A stretch of DNA of 64,000 bases. Origin: Chroococcopsis sp964623815 (GTDB lineage: Bacteria; Cyanobacteriota; Cyanobacteriia; Cyanobacteriales; Microcystaceae). The position numbers and the translations under genes are program-made. Below are positions 34,086 through 43,106 of this stretch, in pieces. Location of the stretch: the NCBI GenBank assembly GCA_964623815.1, contig CAZUVR010000004.1, forward strand, positions 1-64,000. Direction: 5' to 3'. A model generated the notes under the pieces. That model did not search any database. It was not told the DNA's origin and worked only from the letters and a program-made list of their open reading frames with translations. The number at the start of each line of letters is the position of its first letter. Positions within the stretch are counted from its first letter, which is position 1.

Positions 34086-35999
34086 CTATTTGGTTTCCGA
34101 GAACTCAGCATCGATTACATCATCGCCGCCGCCACCGTTAGAAGTACCGGAACCGGGATTGTTAGCGCCCGCGCCTGGATCTGCACCGGGTGCACCAGCG
34201 TTTTGATACATACTGGTGCCAATGCTGTAGAGCGCTTGTTGTAACTCGGGTAGGAGAGTTTTGATCTGACCATCATCATCGGCGGCTAAAGCATCTTTCA
34301 AGTTCTTGATCAAACCTTCGGCTTTAGTTTTTTCCGTGGGAGGAACTTTATCGCCTAACTCGCTCAGTTGTTTTTCCGCTTGGTACACTAAAGAGTCAGC
34401 TTGGTTCTTGCGATCGATCCGCTCACGGCGCTCTTTGTCAGCAGCAGAATTAGCTTCGGCTTCTTTCACCATGCGCTCAACTTCGGTTTGAGGCAGGGTA
34501 GAAGCACCGGTGATGCTGATGGATTGTTCCTTACCAGTTCCTTTATCTTTGGCAGTAACATTGAGGATACCGTTAGCGTCGATGTCGAAAGTGACTTCGA
34601 TTTGAGGGATACCGCGAGGTGCGGGGGGGATACCGTCGAGGCGGAAGTTACCGAGACTCTTGTTGTCTTTGGACATTTCGCGCTCGCCTTGCAGTACGTG
34701 GATTTCTACGTTAGTTTGTCCGTCTACTGCAGTAGAGAAGGTTTCGGATTTTTTGGTGGGGATGGTGGTGTTGCGTTGGATGATTTTGGTCATCACGCCG
34801 CCGAGGGTTTCTACACCTAGAGAGAGGGGAGTAACGTCGAGTAAGAGGATGTCGCGCACTTCACCAGCTAATACACCGCCTTGAATCGCTGCGCCTACCG
34901 CTACCACTTCATCCGGGTTAACGCTCTGGTTAGGCTCTTTACCCAGAACTACTTTTACTAATTCTTGAACTGCGGGTATGCGGGTGGAACCACCTACTAA
35001 AACCACTTCATCGATCGCGGATTTGTCGATTTTCGCGTCTCTAATCGCATTCTCTACCGGGATACGACAGCGATCGATCAAGTCGGAGCAGAGTTCTTCA
35101 AATTTGGCTCTGGTGAGAGTGGTGTCGAGGTGTTTGGGGCCGTCTTGAGTGGCGGTGATGAAGGGTAGGTTAATTTCCGATTGAGTTACGCTGGAAAGTT
35201 CGATTTTAGCTTTTTCGGCTGCTTCGGTGAGACGTTGTAAAGCTTGTTTGTCTTGGCGTAAGTCGATGCCTTCGGCAGAGCGGAATTCTCCAGCTAAGTA
35301 ATCAACGATTTTCTTATCGAAGTCGTCACCACCCAAGTGAGTATCACCGGAGGTAGCTAATACTTCAAATACACCGTCACCTACTTCTAAAATGGATACG
35401 TCAAAGGTACCACCACCTAAGTCGAATACAAGGATAGTTTCGTTAGCTTTCTTGTCTAAACCGTAGGCGAGTGAGGCTGCTGTGGGTTCGTTGATGATGC
35501 GGAGAACTTCGATACCTGCGATTTTGCCTGCGTCTTTCGTGGCTTGACGTTGGGAATCGTTAAAGTAAGCGGGAACGGTGATTACTGCTTGAGTAACGGG
35601 TTCACCGAGGTATTTACTAGCGTCGTCTACTAATTTACGTAGTACCTGCGCGGAAATTTCTTCAGGAGCGAATTGTTTATTTTGGTTGGGGCAATCGAGT
35701 TTGACGTTGCCGTTGGCATCGGAGAGAACTTTATAAGAAACTTCTGTAGCTTCGTTGGTAACTTCATTAAATTTACGTCCGATGAAGCGTTTGACGGAAT
35801 AAAAGGTGTTTTGGGTATTCATTACCGCCTGACGTTTGGCTATCTGTCCCACCAAGCGATCGCCGTTTTTAGCGTAAGCTACTACTGATGGTGTGGTTCT
35901 GAATCCTTCGGCGTTAGCGATAACTGTAGGTTTACCCCCTTCCATTACTGCTACACAGGAGTTAGTCGTACCTAAGTCTATTCCTACTATTTTACCCAT
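34086..35999 (-). CDS. dnaK: Chaperone DnaK (Hsp70)
   Basis: 637 residues with the Hsp70 start GIDLGTTNSCVAVMEGG, phosphate loop FDLGGGTFDVS, and NEPTAASLAYGLDKK. The substrate domain follows with VLQGER and FRLDGIPPAPRGIPQIEV. The tail is Gly/Asn/Ala-rich and ends in DDVIDAEFSETK, the usual C-terminal motif with the EEVD-like acid tip. It refolds proteins with DnaJ and GrpE, which are not in the window. Several dnaK paralogues are usual in cyanobacteria. It has its own terminator; no dnaJ or grpE gene is adjacent and no CIRCE element was seen upstream. Confidence 0.97.
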   Translation of the reverse strand: MGKIVGIDLGTTNSCVAVMEGGKPTVIANAEGFRTTPSVVAYAKNGDRLVGQIAKRQAVMNTQNTFYSVKRFIGRKFNEVTNEATEVSYKVLSDANGNVKLDCPNQNKQFAPEEISAQVLRKLVDDASKYLGEPVTQAVITVPAYFNDSQRQATKDAGKIAGIEVLRIINEPTAASLAYGLDKKANETILVFDLGGGTFDVSILEVGDGVFEVLATSGDTHLGGDDFDKKIVDYLAGEFRSAEGIDLRQDKQALQRLTEAAEKAKIELSSVTQSEINLPFITATQDGPKHLDTTLTRAKFEELCSDLIDRCRIPVENAIRDAKIDKSAIDEVVLVGGSTRIPAVQELVKVVLGKEPNQSVNPDEVVAVGAAIQGGVLAGEVRDILLLDVTPLSLGVETLGGVMTKIIQRNTTIPTKKSETFSTAVDGQTNVEIHVLQGEREMSKDNKSLGNFRLDGIPPAPRGIPQIEVTFDIDANGILNVTAKDKGTGKEQSISITGASTLPQTEVERMVKEAEANSAADKERRERIDRKNQADSLVYQAEKQLSELGDKVPPTEKTKAEGLIKNLKDALAADDDGQIKTLLPELQQALYSIGTSMYQNAGAPGADPGAGANNPGSGTSNGGGGDDVIDAEFSETK

Positions 36000-36168
36000 A
36001 TCACTATCTATGACTGCTTTATCAATTTGTTATCTCTATAGTGCAATTTATCTCGCTCTCAATGATAGTGTAGGTTTCCGAACCTTCTGTTTCGTAGTTG
36101 TATATTAGGCTTTAAGGAACTAAAATCGGTTGCTGGCCATCTAAATTGTTAGTTTTCTCTCTACTTCC

Positions 36169-37335
36169 GTGCTTAGATACCTCATTCCCTTTATCGATCC
36201 CGATGTTAAATCCTGGCCTGTAGAAGCCCGACTACTGCGCTGGCTAACTCTTCTTTGGTTGTTATTGGGGTTAGTCATGTTGTTTTCGGCTTCCTACGCC
36301 CTCAGCGATGCTGACTTCGGAGATGGACTATATTACGTCAAGCGTCAGCTTATCTGGATCTGGGTGGGGTTAATCGCTCTTAATTTCATTACCCGTTACC
36401 CTCTCAAATACGTCCTCAACTTATCTGGTATTGGGTTGTTAGTGGTTTTGGGGATGATCTTGATGACTTTAATTCCAGGCATGGGAGAGACTGTTAACGG
36501 TGCTACCCGTTGGCTGAAAATCGGGCCAGTGGTGATTCAACCATCGGAATTGATGAAACCTTTTTTAGTGTTGCAGAGTGCTAAAGTTTTCGGTTCCTGG
36601 CATCGTCTATCGGTGGGACAGAGGGTAGGATGGATTGGCATTTTCGCTCTGGTTTTAGCCTGCATCCTCCTACAACCCAACCTCAGTACTACTGCTCTCT
36701 GCGGCATGACTATCTGGTTGATCGCCCTCGCTTCTGGTTTGCCTTTTTCTTATTTGGGATCTACGGCTTTATTGGGGATTACTACGGCAGTGGTGAGCGT
36801 TAGTCTGCGGGAGTATCAGAAAAAAAGAATTATGTCTTTTCTCGATCCTTGGGCAGATCCTAAAGGGGATGGCTATCAGTTAGTGCAGAGTTTGCTGGCG
36901 ATCGGTTCTGGTGGTACTTGGGGTTCAGGCTATGGTCTATCTCAACAAAAATTATATTATTTGCCTTTCCCGGATACTGATTTTATCTTCGCTGTTTTTT
37001 CGGAAGAGTTCGGTTTAATGGGTAGTATATTATTATTGGTCATGTTGATGATTTACGCTACTCTGGCTCTGCGGGTGGCACTGATGTGTAAGCATCGGGT
37101 CAAGAGATTGGTGGCGATCGGTGTTATGGTGGTTCTGGTGGGACAGTGTTTGCTTCATGTGGGCGTGGCGACAGGCTCTTTACCCACTACTGGTTTACCA
37201 TTTCCTCTGTTCAGTTACGGCGGTAGTTCTAGCCTCGCCAGTATGTTTTTAGCCGCTCTGTTGATCAGGGTAGCCCGGGAAGAACCAGAAGCAAGTGAGG
37301 CTTCTGGTAATAAATCTAAATTATCAGTAGTATGA
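36169..37335 (+). CDS. ftsW: FtsW/RodA/SpoVE family peptidoglycan polymerase (FtsW-like)
   Basis: 388 residues with about ten membrane helices. The SEDS-family signatures are present: GATRWLKIGPVVIQPSELMK with the catalytic Asp region in the large loop, and FPLFSYGGSSSLASM near the C-terminus. FtsW polymerises septal peptidoglycan with a class B PBP. It is FtsW-like rather than RodA-like by length and the SYGGSS motif, but this is not decisive. The start is a GTG. A class B PBP gene is not linked. Confidence 0.85.
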   Translation: MLRYLIPFIDPDVKSWPVEARLLRWLTLLWLLLGLVMLFSASYALSDADFGDGLYYVKRQLIWIWVGLIALNFITRYPLKYVLNLSGIGLLVVLGMILMTLIPGMGETVNGATRWLKIGPVVIQPSELMKPFLVLQSAKVFGSWHRLSVGQRVGWIGIFALVLACILLQPNLSTTALCGMTIWLIALASGLPFSYLGSTALLGITTAVVSVSLREYQKKRIMSFLDPWADPKGDGYQLVQSLLAIGSGGTWGSGYGLSQQKLYYLPFPDTDFIFAVFSEEFGLMGSILLLVMLMIYATLALRVALMCKHRVKRLVAIGVMVVLVGQCLLHVGVATGSLPTTGLPFPLFSYGGSSSLASMFLAALLIRVAREEPEASEASGNKSKLSVV

Positions 37336-37415
37336 GAACTATTCGTGTAATTAATAAAATTATTACTATTCGGCTAGATTAAAGTAAGCATTGCTTTAAA
37401 AGGATAGCCAGCGTT

Positions 37416-37976
37416 ATGATAACCCCCGATCGAGTTCGTTGGACAACTGCTGATTTAGAGCTATTTCCAAAAGACGGAAAACGTTATCAAATTATTGATG
37501 GAGAATTGTTTGTGACAAGAGCGCCGCATTGGAAGCATCAGGAAGTTGCAGGAAATGTCTACGCTCAGTTACAAGCTTGGTCACGTCAGACAGGATTGGG
37601 AAGAGCGGCCATAGCACCAGGAATTATTTTTTCAGCAACGGATAGCGTTATTCCTGACGTGGTTTGGGCGAGTAATCAGCGATTAGAGAATTTTTTAGAT
37701 GAATCTGGACATTTAACTGATGCTCCGGAATTGGTGGTTGAAGTTTTATCCAAAAGTAATAAAGATAGACAACGAGATTTTGAGTTAAAACTTAAACTTT
37801 ACTCTTCTGGGGGAGTACAAGAATATTGGATTATCGATCGCCATAACCAAGAGATTAAAATTTATCGTCGTGAACAGGCAATTTTAAAACTGGTGGTAAC
37901 GCTGTTCGCTCAAGATACACTATTAAGTCCTCTTTTGCCAGGCTTTAGTTGTATAGTCGGAGAGTTATTTAGGTAA
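37416..37976 (+). CDS. Uma2 family endonuclease-fold protein
   Basis: 186 residues with the Uma2 core: VIPDVVWASNQRLE and APELVVEVLSKSNKDRQRDFELKLKLY, where the Asp, Glu and Lys could form a PD-(D/E)xK site. YWIIDRHNQEIKIYRR follows as usual. Its codon use is AT-richer than the housekeeping genes around it. No partner gene is visible, and function is unknown. It is a different lineage from the copy at 26618, which has a coiled-coil tail. Confidence 0.82.
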   Translation: MITPDRVRWTTADLELFPKDGKRYQIIDGELFVTRAPHWKHQEVAGNVYAQLQAWSRQTGLGRAAIAPGIIFSATDSVIPDVVWASNQRLENFLDESGHLTDAPELVVEVLSKSNKDRQRDFELKLKLYSSGGVQEYWIIDRHNQEIKIYRREQAILKLVVTLFAQDTLLSPLLPGFSCIVGELFR

Positions 37977-38009
37977 TTGATTTATTATGGGACAACACCG
38001 ATTTTTTAA

Positions 38010-38081
38010 CTCCCCAGGTAGGATTCGAACCTACGACCAATCGGTTAACAGCCGACCGCTCTACCACTGAGCTACTGAGGA
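38010..38081 (-). tRNA. tRNA-Asn (anticodon GTT)
   Basis: A complete 72-nucleotide cloverleaf on the minus strand, without the CCA tail in the gene. The acceptor stem is TCCTCAG/CTGGGGA. The D-arm GAGCTACTGAGC region, the anticodon arm CGGCTGTTAACCG with GTT in the loop, and the T-arm GTAGGTTCGAATCCTAC are all present. The discriminator base is G. Confidence 0.95.
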
Positions 38082-38233
38082 AAGCTCATCACGATTACCA
38101 ATCATAGCAATCTCGTTAGGAGTTTGACAAGGGGGTAAGTAATATTTTTTAAAAATTTTCGTCTGGGTACTGGTCTTCATCCCCCTATGGGACTATCTTA
38201 GAAATAGAGAATTCCTACTTCTGAAATAGATTC

Positions 38234-38710
38234 ATGCTCACTCATCACCGTCGTCCCGTATCTCTATCGCTTATATCGACAGATTTACCCATACTCGCCA
38301 CCGTAGAAACCTCCGCCACACTCTACAAAAAAGATCAGAATTGGTTTCACCTCCTCATCAACCAACCGCCTCTGATGACCGAAAATATCATCGAAACTCC
38401 GGAGACGGAAAAAAAATTAAACCAGTTACTCTGGCTGGAAATCTCTGCCTACCGCGTGATCATGACCATGCAGGGCAAAGATAACATCGCCTACCGTCAT
38501 TTTTGGGAGCAAGGTGTATTCGGTGTCACTAGATTCTGGCTTAATGCGGAATCTCCCGAGCAGAGCTACTCTTTCCGCCTACGCAACTACACCCGGAGTC
38601 TTAAGGTTTTAGGGGAGACTCTGCCCGAATACCTGCGGGTGGAATACGAATTGTGGTGTGATAAATTACAGTTAGGCCATTATGTCCTTCACGTAGAAAT
38701 CCATCATTAA
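38234..38710 (+). CDS. Conserved cyanobacterial hypothetical protein
   Basis: A 158-residue soluble protein, family not recognised. It has a beta-strand/helix pattern and is aromatic-rich in the second half (GVTRFWLNAE, VEYELWCDKLQLG). No signal, membrane segment or catalytic motif. It is convergent with the CRR6-like gene, and the two stop codons overlap by 4 bases (38707-38710). Confidence 0.6.
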   Translation: MLTHHRRPVSLSLISTDLPILATVETSATLYKKDQNWFHLLINQPPLMTENIIETPETEKKLNQLLWLEISAYRVIMTMQGKDNIAYRHFWEQGVFGVTRFWLNAESPEQSYSFRLRNYTRSLKVLGETLPEYLRVEYELWCDKLQLGHYVLHVEIHH

Positions 38711-39174
38711 AGGCTCTCTAGAAAATTCTGGTCTAAATCATACCCGAACATCTGAGCGAAGGCTTGTATACGCGATAAAGAAGGCACTCCTTGCCCTTTT
38801 AACCAGTCGGTGAAGATGAAGGTTTTGTGCATCACGAAAATTTCCAAGGCTTCGGGATTATATTGGATGCCTTCGGTGCGGTGGAATTGGTGCGGCACTA
38901 ACATGGCGCAGTAACGGGCTAATTCTCCCGATTTAGCGTCTAATAACAGGGGAAACCAGGGATAGGTAGCGTCGAGACGCACGAAGTAGAGTCTGATTTC
39001 AGGGATTTCAGAAAGTTCGCGGATGTCATCATCCTCGCGGGGCCACTCGATTTTAAATTGTAAGGTTTCTTCGCCGTTAAGAATATTTTTGAGGGAATCA
39101 TCGATCGCACTCTCGGCGGGTGATAAATTCAGGGTGTTAATATAGTCGGGGGTTAGGACGATCGTTTTTGTCAT
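38707..39174 (-). CDS. CRR6 family NdhI maturation factor
   Basis: 155 residues from the ATG at 39174; the frame opens upstream at 39249 but that part is repeat-derived. The sequence (KIEWPREDDDIRELSEIPE, YPWFPLLLDAKSGELARYCAMLVPHQF) is that of CRR6/DUF1817. In plants CRR6 assembles the NdhI subunit of the chloroplast NDH-1 complex; cyanobacterial homologues are expected to help assemble NDH-1 for cyclic electron flow. A heptamer repeat lies directly in front of the start. Confidence 0.82.
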   Translation of the reverse strand: MTKTIVLTPDYINTLNLSPAESAIDDSLKNILNGEETLQFKIEWPREDDDIRELSEIPEIRLYFVRLDATYPWFPLLLDAKSGELARYCAMLVPHQFHRTEGIQYNPEALEIFVMHKTFIFTDWLKGQGVPSLSRIQAFAQMFGYDLDQNFLESL

Positions 39175-39175
39175 G

Positions 39176-39217
39176 GAGTCGGGAGTTGGGAGTTGGGAGG
39201 ACCAGAGTTGGGAGTCG
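39176..39217. repeat. Heptamer-type short tandem repeat in a 5' leader
   Basis: GGGAGTTGGGAGTTGGGAGG and a further GAGTTGGGAGTCG make tandem seven-base units. On the minus strand they occupy the untranslated leader of the CRR6-like gene, within 2-44 bases of its start codon, where a ribosome-binding site would be expected. Confidence 0.65.
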
Positions 39218-39317
39218 TTGAGAAATTCCCAACACATATTATGCCTCACTCTCCGTTGTCATAGGGATAAACCCGTAAGTTAGACTGGAGATAGACATCC
39301 GTAGTAATCCTTAAAGC

Positions 39318-41186
39318 ATGGTCAGCAGTCAGCCTTTAATTAAAGATTCCGAGCGTTTAGAAGTACGTCTGAAAGAAATTCCCCCTGAACCTGGTGTGTA
39401 TTTCATGCGGGATAAAAACGGCGATATTCTCTACATCGGCAAGTCTAAAAAACTGCGATCACGGGTTCGCTCTTATTTCCGTAACTCGCATGATTTAAGT
39501 CACCGCATAGCTTTGATGGTACAGCAGGTGACAGAAATCGAATTTATAGTTACGGATACGGAAGCTGAATCTCTGGCTTTAGAAGCTAATCTTATCAAAC
39601 AGTATCAGCCCCACTTCAACGTATTGCTGAAAGACGATAAAAAGTATCCTTACGTGTGTGTTACCTGGTCGGAAGTATACCCGAGAATTTTCATTACCCG
39701 GAAACGGCGTTTAGATAATCAAAAAGACAGATATTACGGCCCCTATGTAGATACTCGCCTACTCCGCTACACTCTGAGTATCCTGAAGAAAATCTTCCCC
39801 CTCCGGCAACGCCCCCGACCTTTATTTAAAGACCGTCCCTGTTTAAACTATGATTTAGGTCGTTGTCCCGGAGTCTGTCAGCAACTTATCTCTCCCGAAG
39901 ATTACCGCAAAACTCTACAACAGGTGGTGATGGTGTTTCAAGGGCGCACGGGGGAATTAGTAGAGAGATTAACCGGGGAGATGGATAAGGCGGTAGAGAG
40001 TTTGAATTTTGAGAAAGCTGCTACTTACCGTGACCAGATTAAAGCTCTACAATCTCTCAACGCTGACCAGAAAGTGTCCTTACCCGATGACACTATATCA
40101 CGAGATGCGATCGCCCTTGCCGCCGACGACACTAGAGCCTGTATCCAATTATTCCAGGTGCGGGCGGGCAGATTGGTGGGGCGTTTAGGATTCTTCGCCG
40201 ATAGTCAATCAGGCAGCCCAGGGGAAATCTTGCAGAAAGTTTTGGAAGAACATTATATGCAGGCGGAGAGCGTCGAGATACCGAATGAAATACTGGTGCA
40301 ACAGGAGTTAGCCGAAGCCGAGGTGTTACAGGAATGGCTGACGCAGAAGAAAGGCAGGAAAGTTAATATCATCGTGCCCCAGAGACAGACGAAAGCCGAG
40401 TTACTTGAGATGGTAGAGAGGAATGCGGGCTATGAATTGGAGAGGATACAGAAGACGGGCGATCGGGTGTTACAATCCTTACAAGACCTGACGGAAATCC
40501 TTGAGTTGTCCGAGATTCCCCGCCGGATCGAAGGCTACGACATCTCTCACATTCAAGGTTCTAACGCCGTCGCCTCGCAAGTGGTTTTCATCGAGGGAGT
40601 ACCTGCCAATCAACATTACCGTCATTACAATATCAAAAATCCCCAGGTTAGAATCGGACACTCGGACGACTTCGCCAGCCTCGCCGAAGTCATCGGGCGT
40701 AGATTCCGCTCCTACGCCCAAAATCCTGAGACGATAGAAGATAGCGAAGACTTCCCCGATTTAATCATGATTGATGGGGGTAAGGGACAACTATCGGCGG
40801 TGGTAGGTGTTTTACAGGAAATGAATCTACTGGAATACCTGCGCGTCGTCAGTCTGGCGAAACAGAGAGAAGAAATCTTTCTTCCGGGGGAATCTCAGCC
40901 ATTGCCCACCGATTCTGAGCAGCCGGGGGTACAATTATTGAGAAGAGTAAGAGATGAAGCCCATAGATTCGCCGTCAGCTTTCACCGACATCAGCGGCTA
41001 CGCAATACAAGACGCTCTCGCCTCGATGAGATTCCGGGGCTTGGCTTCAAGCGACAGAAAGAGTTATTAGCTCACTTTCACTCTGTCGATTACATCCGAG
41101 AAGCTTCACTGAAACAATTACAGCAGGTGTCTGGCATCGGAGAACAACTAGCTCAAGAAATCTATAATTACTTCCATCCCAGTTAA
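39318..41186 (+). CDS. uvrC: Excinuclease ABC subunit C (UvrC)
   Basis: UvrC makes both incisions in nucleotide excision repair with UvrB. The 622-residue protein has the GIY-YIG domain (PGVYFMRD, ILYIGKSKKLRSRV) at the N-terminus. A UvrB-interacting UVR region (MDKAVESLNFEKAATYRDQIKAL), an RNase-H-like second nuclease domain (IEGYDISHIQGSNAVAS) and two C-terminal HhH motifs (IPGLGFKRQKELLAHF, VSGIGEQLAQEI) follow. All domains are intact. Confidence 0.97.
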   Translation: MVSSQPLIKDSERLEVRLKEIPPEPGVYFMRDKNGDILYIGKSKKLRSRVRSYFRNSHDLSHRIALMVQQVTEIEFIVTDTEAESLALEANLIKQYQPHFNVLLKDDKKYPYVCVTWSEVYPRIFITRKRRLDNQKDRYYGPYVDTRLLRYTLSILKKIFPLRQRPRPLFKDRPCLNYDLGRCPGVCQQLISPEDYRKTLQQVVMVFQGRTGELVERLTGEMDKAVESLNFEKAATYRDQIKALQSLNADQKVSLPDDTISRDAIALAADDTRACIQLFQVRAGRLVGRLGFFADSQSGSPGEILQKVLEEHYMQAESVEIPNEILVQQELAEAEVLQEWLTQKKGRKVNIIVPQRQTKAELLEMVERNAGYELERIQKTGDRVLQSLQDLTEILELSEIPRRIEGYDISHIQGSNAVASQVVFIEGVPANQHYRHYNIKNPQVRIGHSDDFASLAEVIGRRFRSYAQNPETIEDSEDFPDLIMIDGGKGQLSAVVGVLQEMNLLEYLRVVSLAKQREEIFLPGESQPLPTDSEQPGVQLLRRVRDEAHRFAVSFHRHQRLRNTRRSRLDEIPGLGFKRQKELLAHFHSVDYIREASLKQLQQVSGIGEQLAQEIYNYFHPS

Positions 41187-41209
41187 ACTCGTTTTCGATT
41201 ACCTCTTTT

Positions 41210-42790
41210 ATGGCTAAAACTTCTAACCCTAGAACCATTCGGGTGCATCTTCGCTTAGGTTTTGAAATTTTCATGGCTCTGCTAGTCTTGCTTAATTTCA
41301 TCCTGGTTATGTTCGATCTAACCTATATTCCTCTGCGGGATTTCTGGTTACAAGGACGTTTTCAACTGGATTTAATTCGCCTGGATAAACCGATTTCAAT
41401 AGGCTCTTGGCAATTCAACTCTCTAACCTTACCTCCCGGTGAGCCTTGGAAAATTCCTTTCGTCACCGTTTTTTCTAAATACGATGCGGTTAAAGCTATT
41501 CAACCTTATAGAGATACGGTGAATTATCTGGGAATGGTGAATGAGTTAGAAAGTCACCTGCAGGAAATGGATCTAACTACGGGTAAGGCTAATTACGAGC
41601 AGAAAGTTAGGGTAGAAGCGATTTTAGCCGAGTTGAGAGAAGAAAGCGTCACAATGATCGATACTAATCCTTTCCAGTTAGCCAATAAGACGGGCACTTT
41701 GGAAAGGATTAAAAATTTGATGCGAGATAGGGTTTTTGGGACTGTTAATGTATCGGCTAAAGATTCTTTTAAAAGATTCTGGAGTTTGCCTTATTTAGAA
41801 TCTAAAGGTATTCAGTCCGAGTTGGATTTTTTCAACCAACGTATCCGCCCTCTGATGGAAACTAATTATTTCAGAGCGATCGGAGAGAATGGTGAATTTG
41901 TTGATAATTTTAACGCTATAGATCTTTTATTCTTATTCATTTTCTTGCCCGAGTTTTTATTGAGAACATGGTGGATCAGCCGCAGTCGTTCTAACATAAA
42001 TTGGCTAGAGGCGATGTTATGGCGTTGGTACGATATTTTTCTCTTACTTCCCTTCGCCCGTTATTTAAGAGTTATACCTACCGTGATCCGTTTGAATAAG
42101 GTGGGCTTGTTAAATTTAAACGCGGTACAACGCCAATCTACTCAAGGTGTAGTGGCGGCAATTGCCGAAGATATTACGGAAGTAGTGATTGTTAGAGTCA
42201 TTAATCAATTACAGGCCGTTATCAGGCGTGGTGAACTACTTACTCTCATCAATAAAGACAATAAAACTCAATTTGTAGACCTCAATAATACTAATGAGAT
42301 AGCGGAGATTATCAAGCTAATAATCCGGGTGACTGTAGAGAAAGTGCTTCCGAAAGTAAAGCCGGATGCGGAGACTTTTATCCAATACAATATTCAGAAA
42401 GCTATGGCGGCCACTCCTGGCTATAACGCTTTGGGGAGATTACCCGGGATGGAAAAAATGCAGGCGGATATGGCGCAAAAAATCGCTCAGCAACTGTATG
42501 AAACCTTCTTGACAGTGGCGGACGGGTTACTTCAGGAAGATGCTGAGTTCGAGCATTTATTGCGTAAGTTAACCAGCACCTTCACCGATAATCTAGCCAC
42601 GGAATTACAAGCCCGTCACAGTATGGATAGGTTAGAGGATTTGGTTATCGCTTTCTTGGAAGAATTGAAAGTCAACTTTTCTAAAGATCTTTCCCAAGAA
42701 GATATAGAAATTATCCTGGAACAGAGTCGGCAATTGCAGATGAAAAATAAACCTACTCTACCTCCATACAGTTACGGGCAGATGGATTAA
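41210..42790 (+). CDS. Large conserved membrane protein of unknown function
   Basis: 526 residues, family not recognised; it resembles a conserved cyanobacterial hypothetical protein. The N-terminus has a membrane helix at about 20-43, and another hydrophobic stretch follows near 240-265. The region between is hydrophilic and helical. The second half is an amphipathic domain with TQGVVAAIAEDITEVVIVRVINQ and a long helical tail. No catalytic motif is visible. It starts 23 bases after uvrC and is probably co-transcribed with it. Confidence 0.6.
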   Translation: MAKTSNPRTIRVHLRLGFEIFMALLVLLNFILVMFDLTYIPLRDFWLQGRFQLDLIRLDKPISIGSWQFNSLTLPPGEPWKIPFVTVFSKYDAVKAIQPYRDTVNYLGMVNELESHLQEMDLTTGKANYEQKVRVEAILAELREESVTMIDTNPFQLANKTGTLERIKNLMRDRVFGTVNVSAKDSFKRFWSLPYLESKGIQSELDFFNQRIRPLMETNYFRAIGENGEFVDNFNAIDLLFLFIFLPEFLLRTWWISRSRSNINWLEAMLWRWYDIFLLLPFARYLRVIPTVIRLNKVGLLNLNAVQRQSTQGVVAAIAEDITEVVIVRVINQLQAVIRRGELLTLINKDNKTQFVDLNNTNEIAEIIKLIIRVTVEKVLPKVKPDAETFIQYNIQKAMAATPGYNALGRLPGMEKMQADMAQKIAQQLYETFLTVADGLLQEDAEFEHLLRKLTSTFTDNLATELQARHSMDRLEDLVIAFLEELKVNFSKDLSQEDIEIILEQSRQLQMKNKPTLPPYSYGQMD

Positions 42791-42793
42791 TTT

Positions 42794-43021
42794 TTAAGAG
42801 TCTAATTGTTCCTGCGATCGCGTTAACATTGTATCGTCAAGAGCCTGCTCGTGCTGTCTTTGCTTGGCTAACAATTCTCTAGATCTTTCTTCTAAATCTT
42901 TGGCTTGCGCTTTACCGTCTAACAGTTCTTCTTCTGCCCGTTCTAACATGGTTTTTTCAAGCTGTTCATCTTTTAGATGATTTTCAGCCATTAACTGTCT
43001 CGCAGTCTCTTGTGAATTCAT
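42794..43021 (-). CDS. Small internally repeated charged protein
   Basis: 75 residues from the ATG at 43021, which has GGAGGG at the proper spacing; the frame opens eight codons upstream. It is highly charged and helical. Its two halves are duplicated: DEQLEKTMLERAEEELLDG and EQALDDTMLTRSQEQL share a pattern of Leu, Thr-Met-Leu and Arg at equal spacing. Family not recognised. Convergent with the large membrane protein gene. Confidence 0.5.
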   Translation of the reverse strand: MNSQETARQLMAENHLKDEQLEKTMLERAEEELLDGKAQAKDLEERSRELLAKQRQHEQALDDTMLTRSQEQLDS

Positions 43022-43106
43022 AAAATTTCCCTCCGATAACATCAAGCTATTCTTCTTTTAGTAAAGCAGTGCTTGAATGGTTTATGTGGGCTATGTTTAC
43101 GAAAAT

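Noticed and set aside
34401..34820. A 139-codon frame on the plus strand opposite dnaK
   Set aside because: It is the antisense of a conserved gene, where the GC-rich codon pattern of dnaK keeps stops rare; the translation resembles nothing known.
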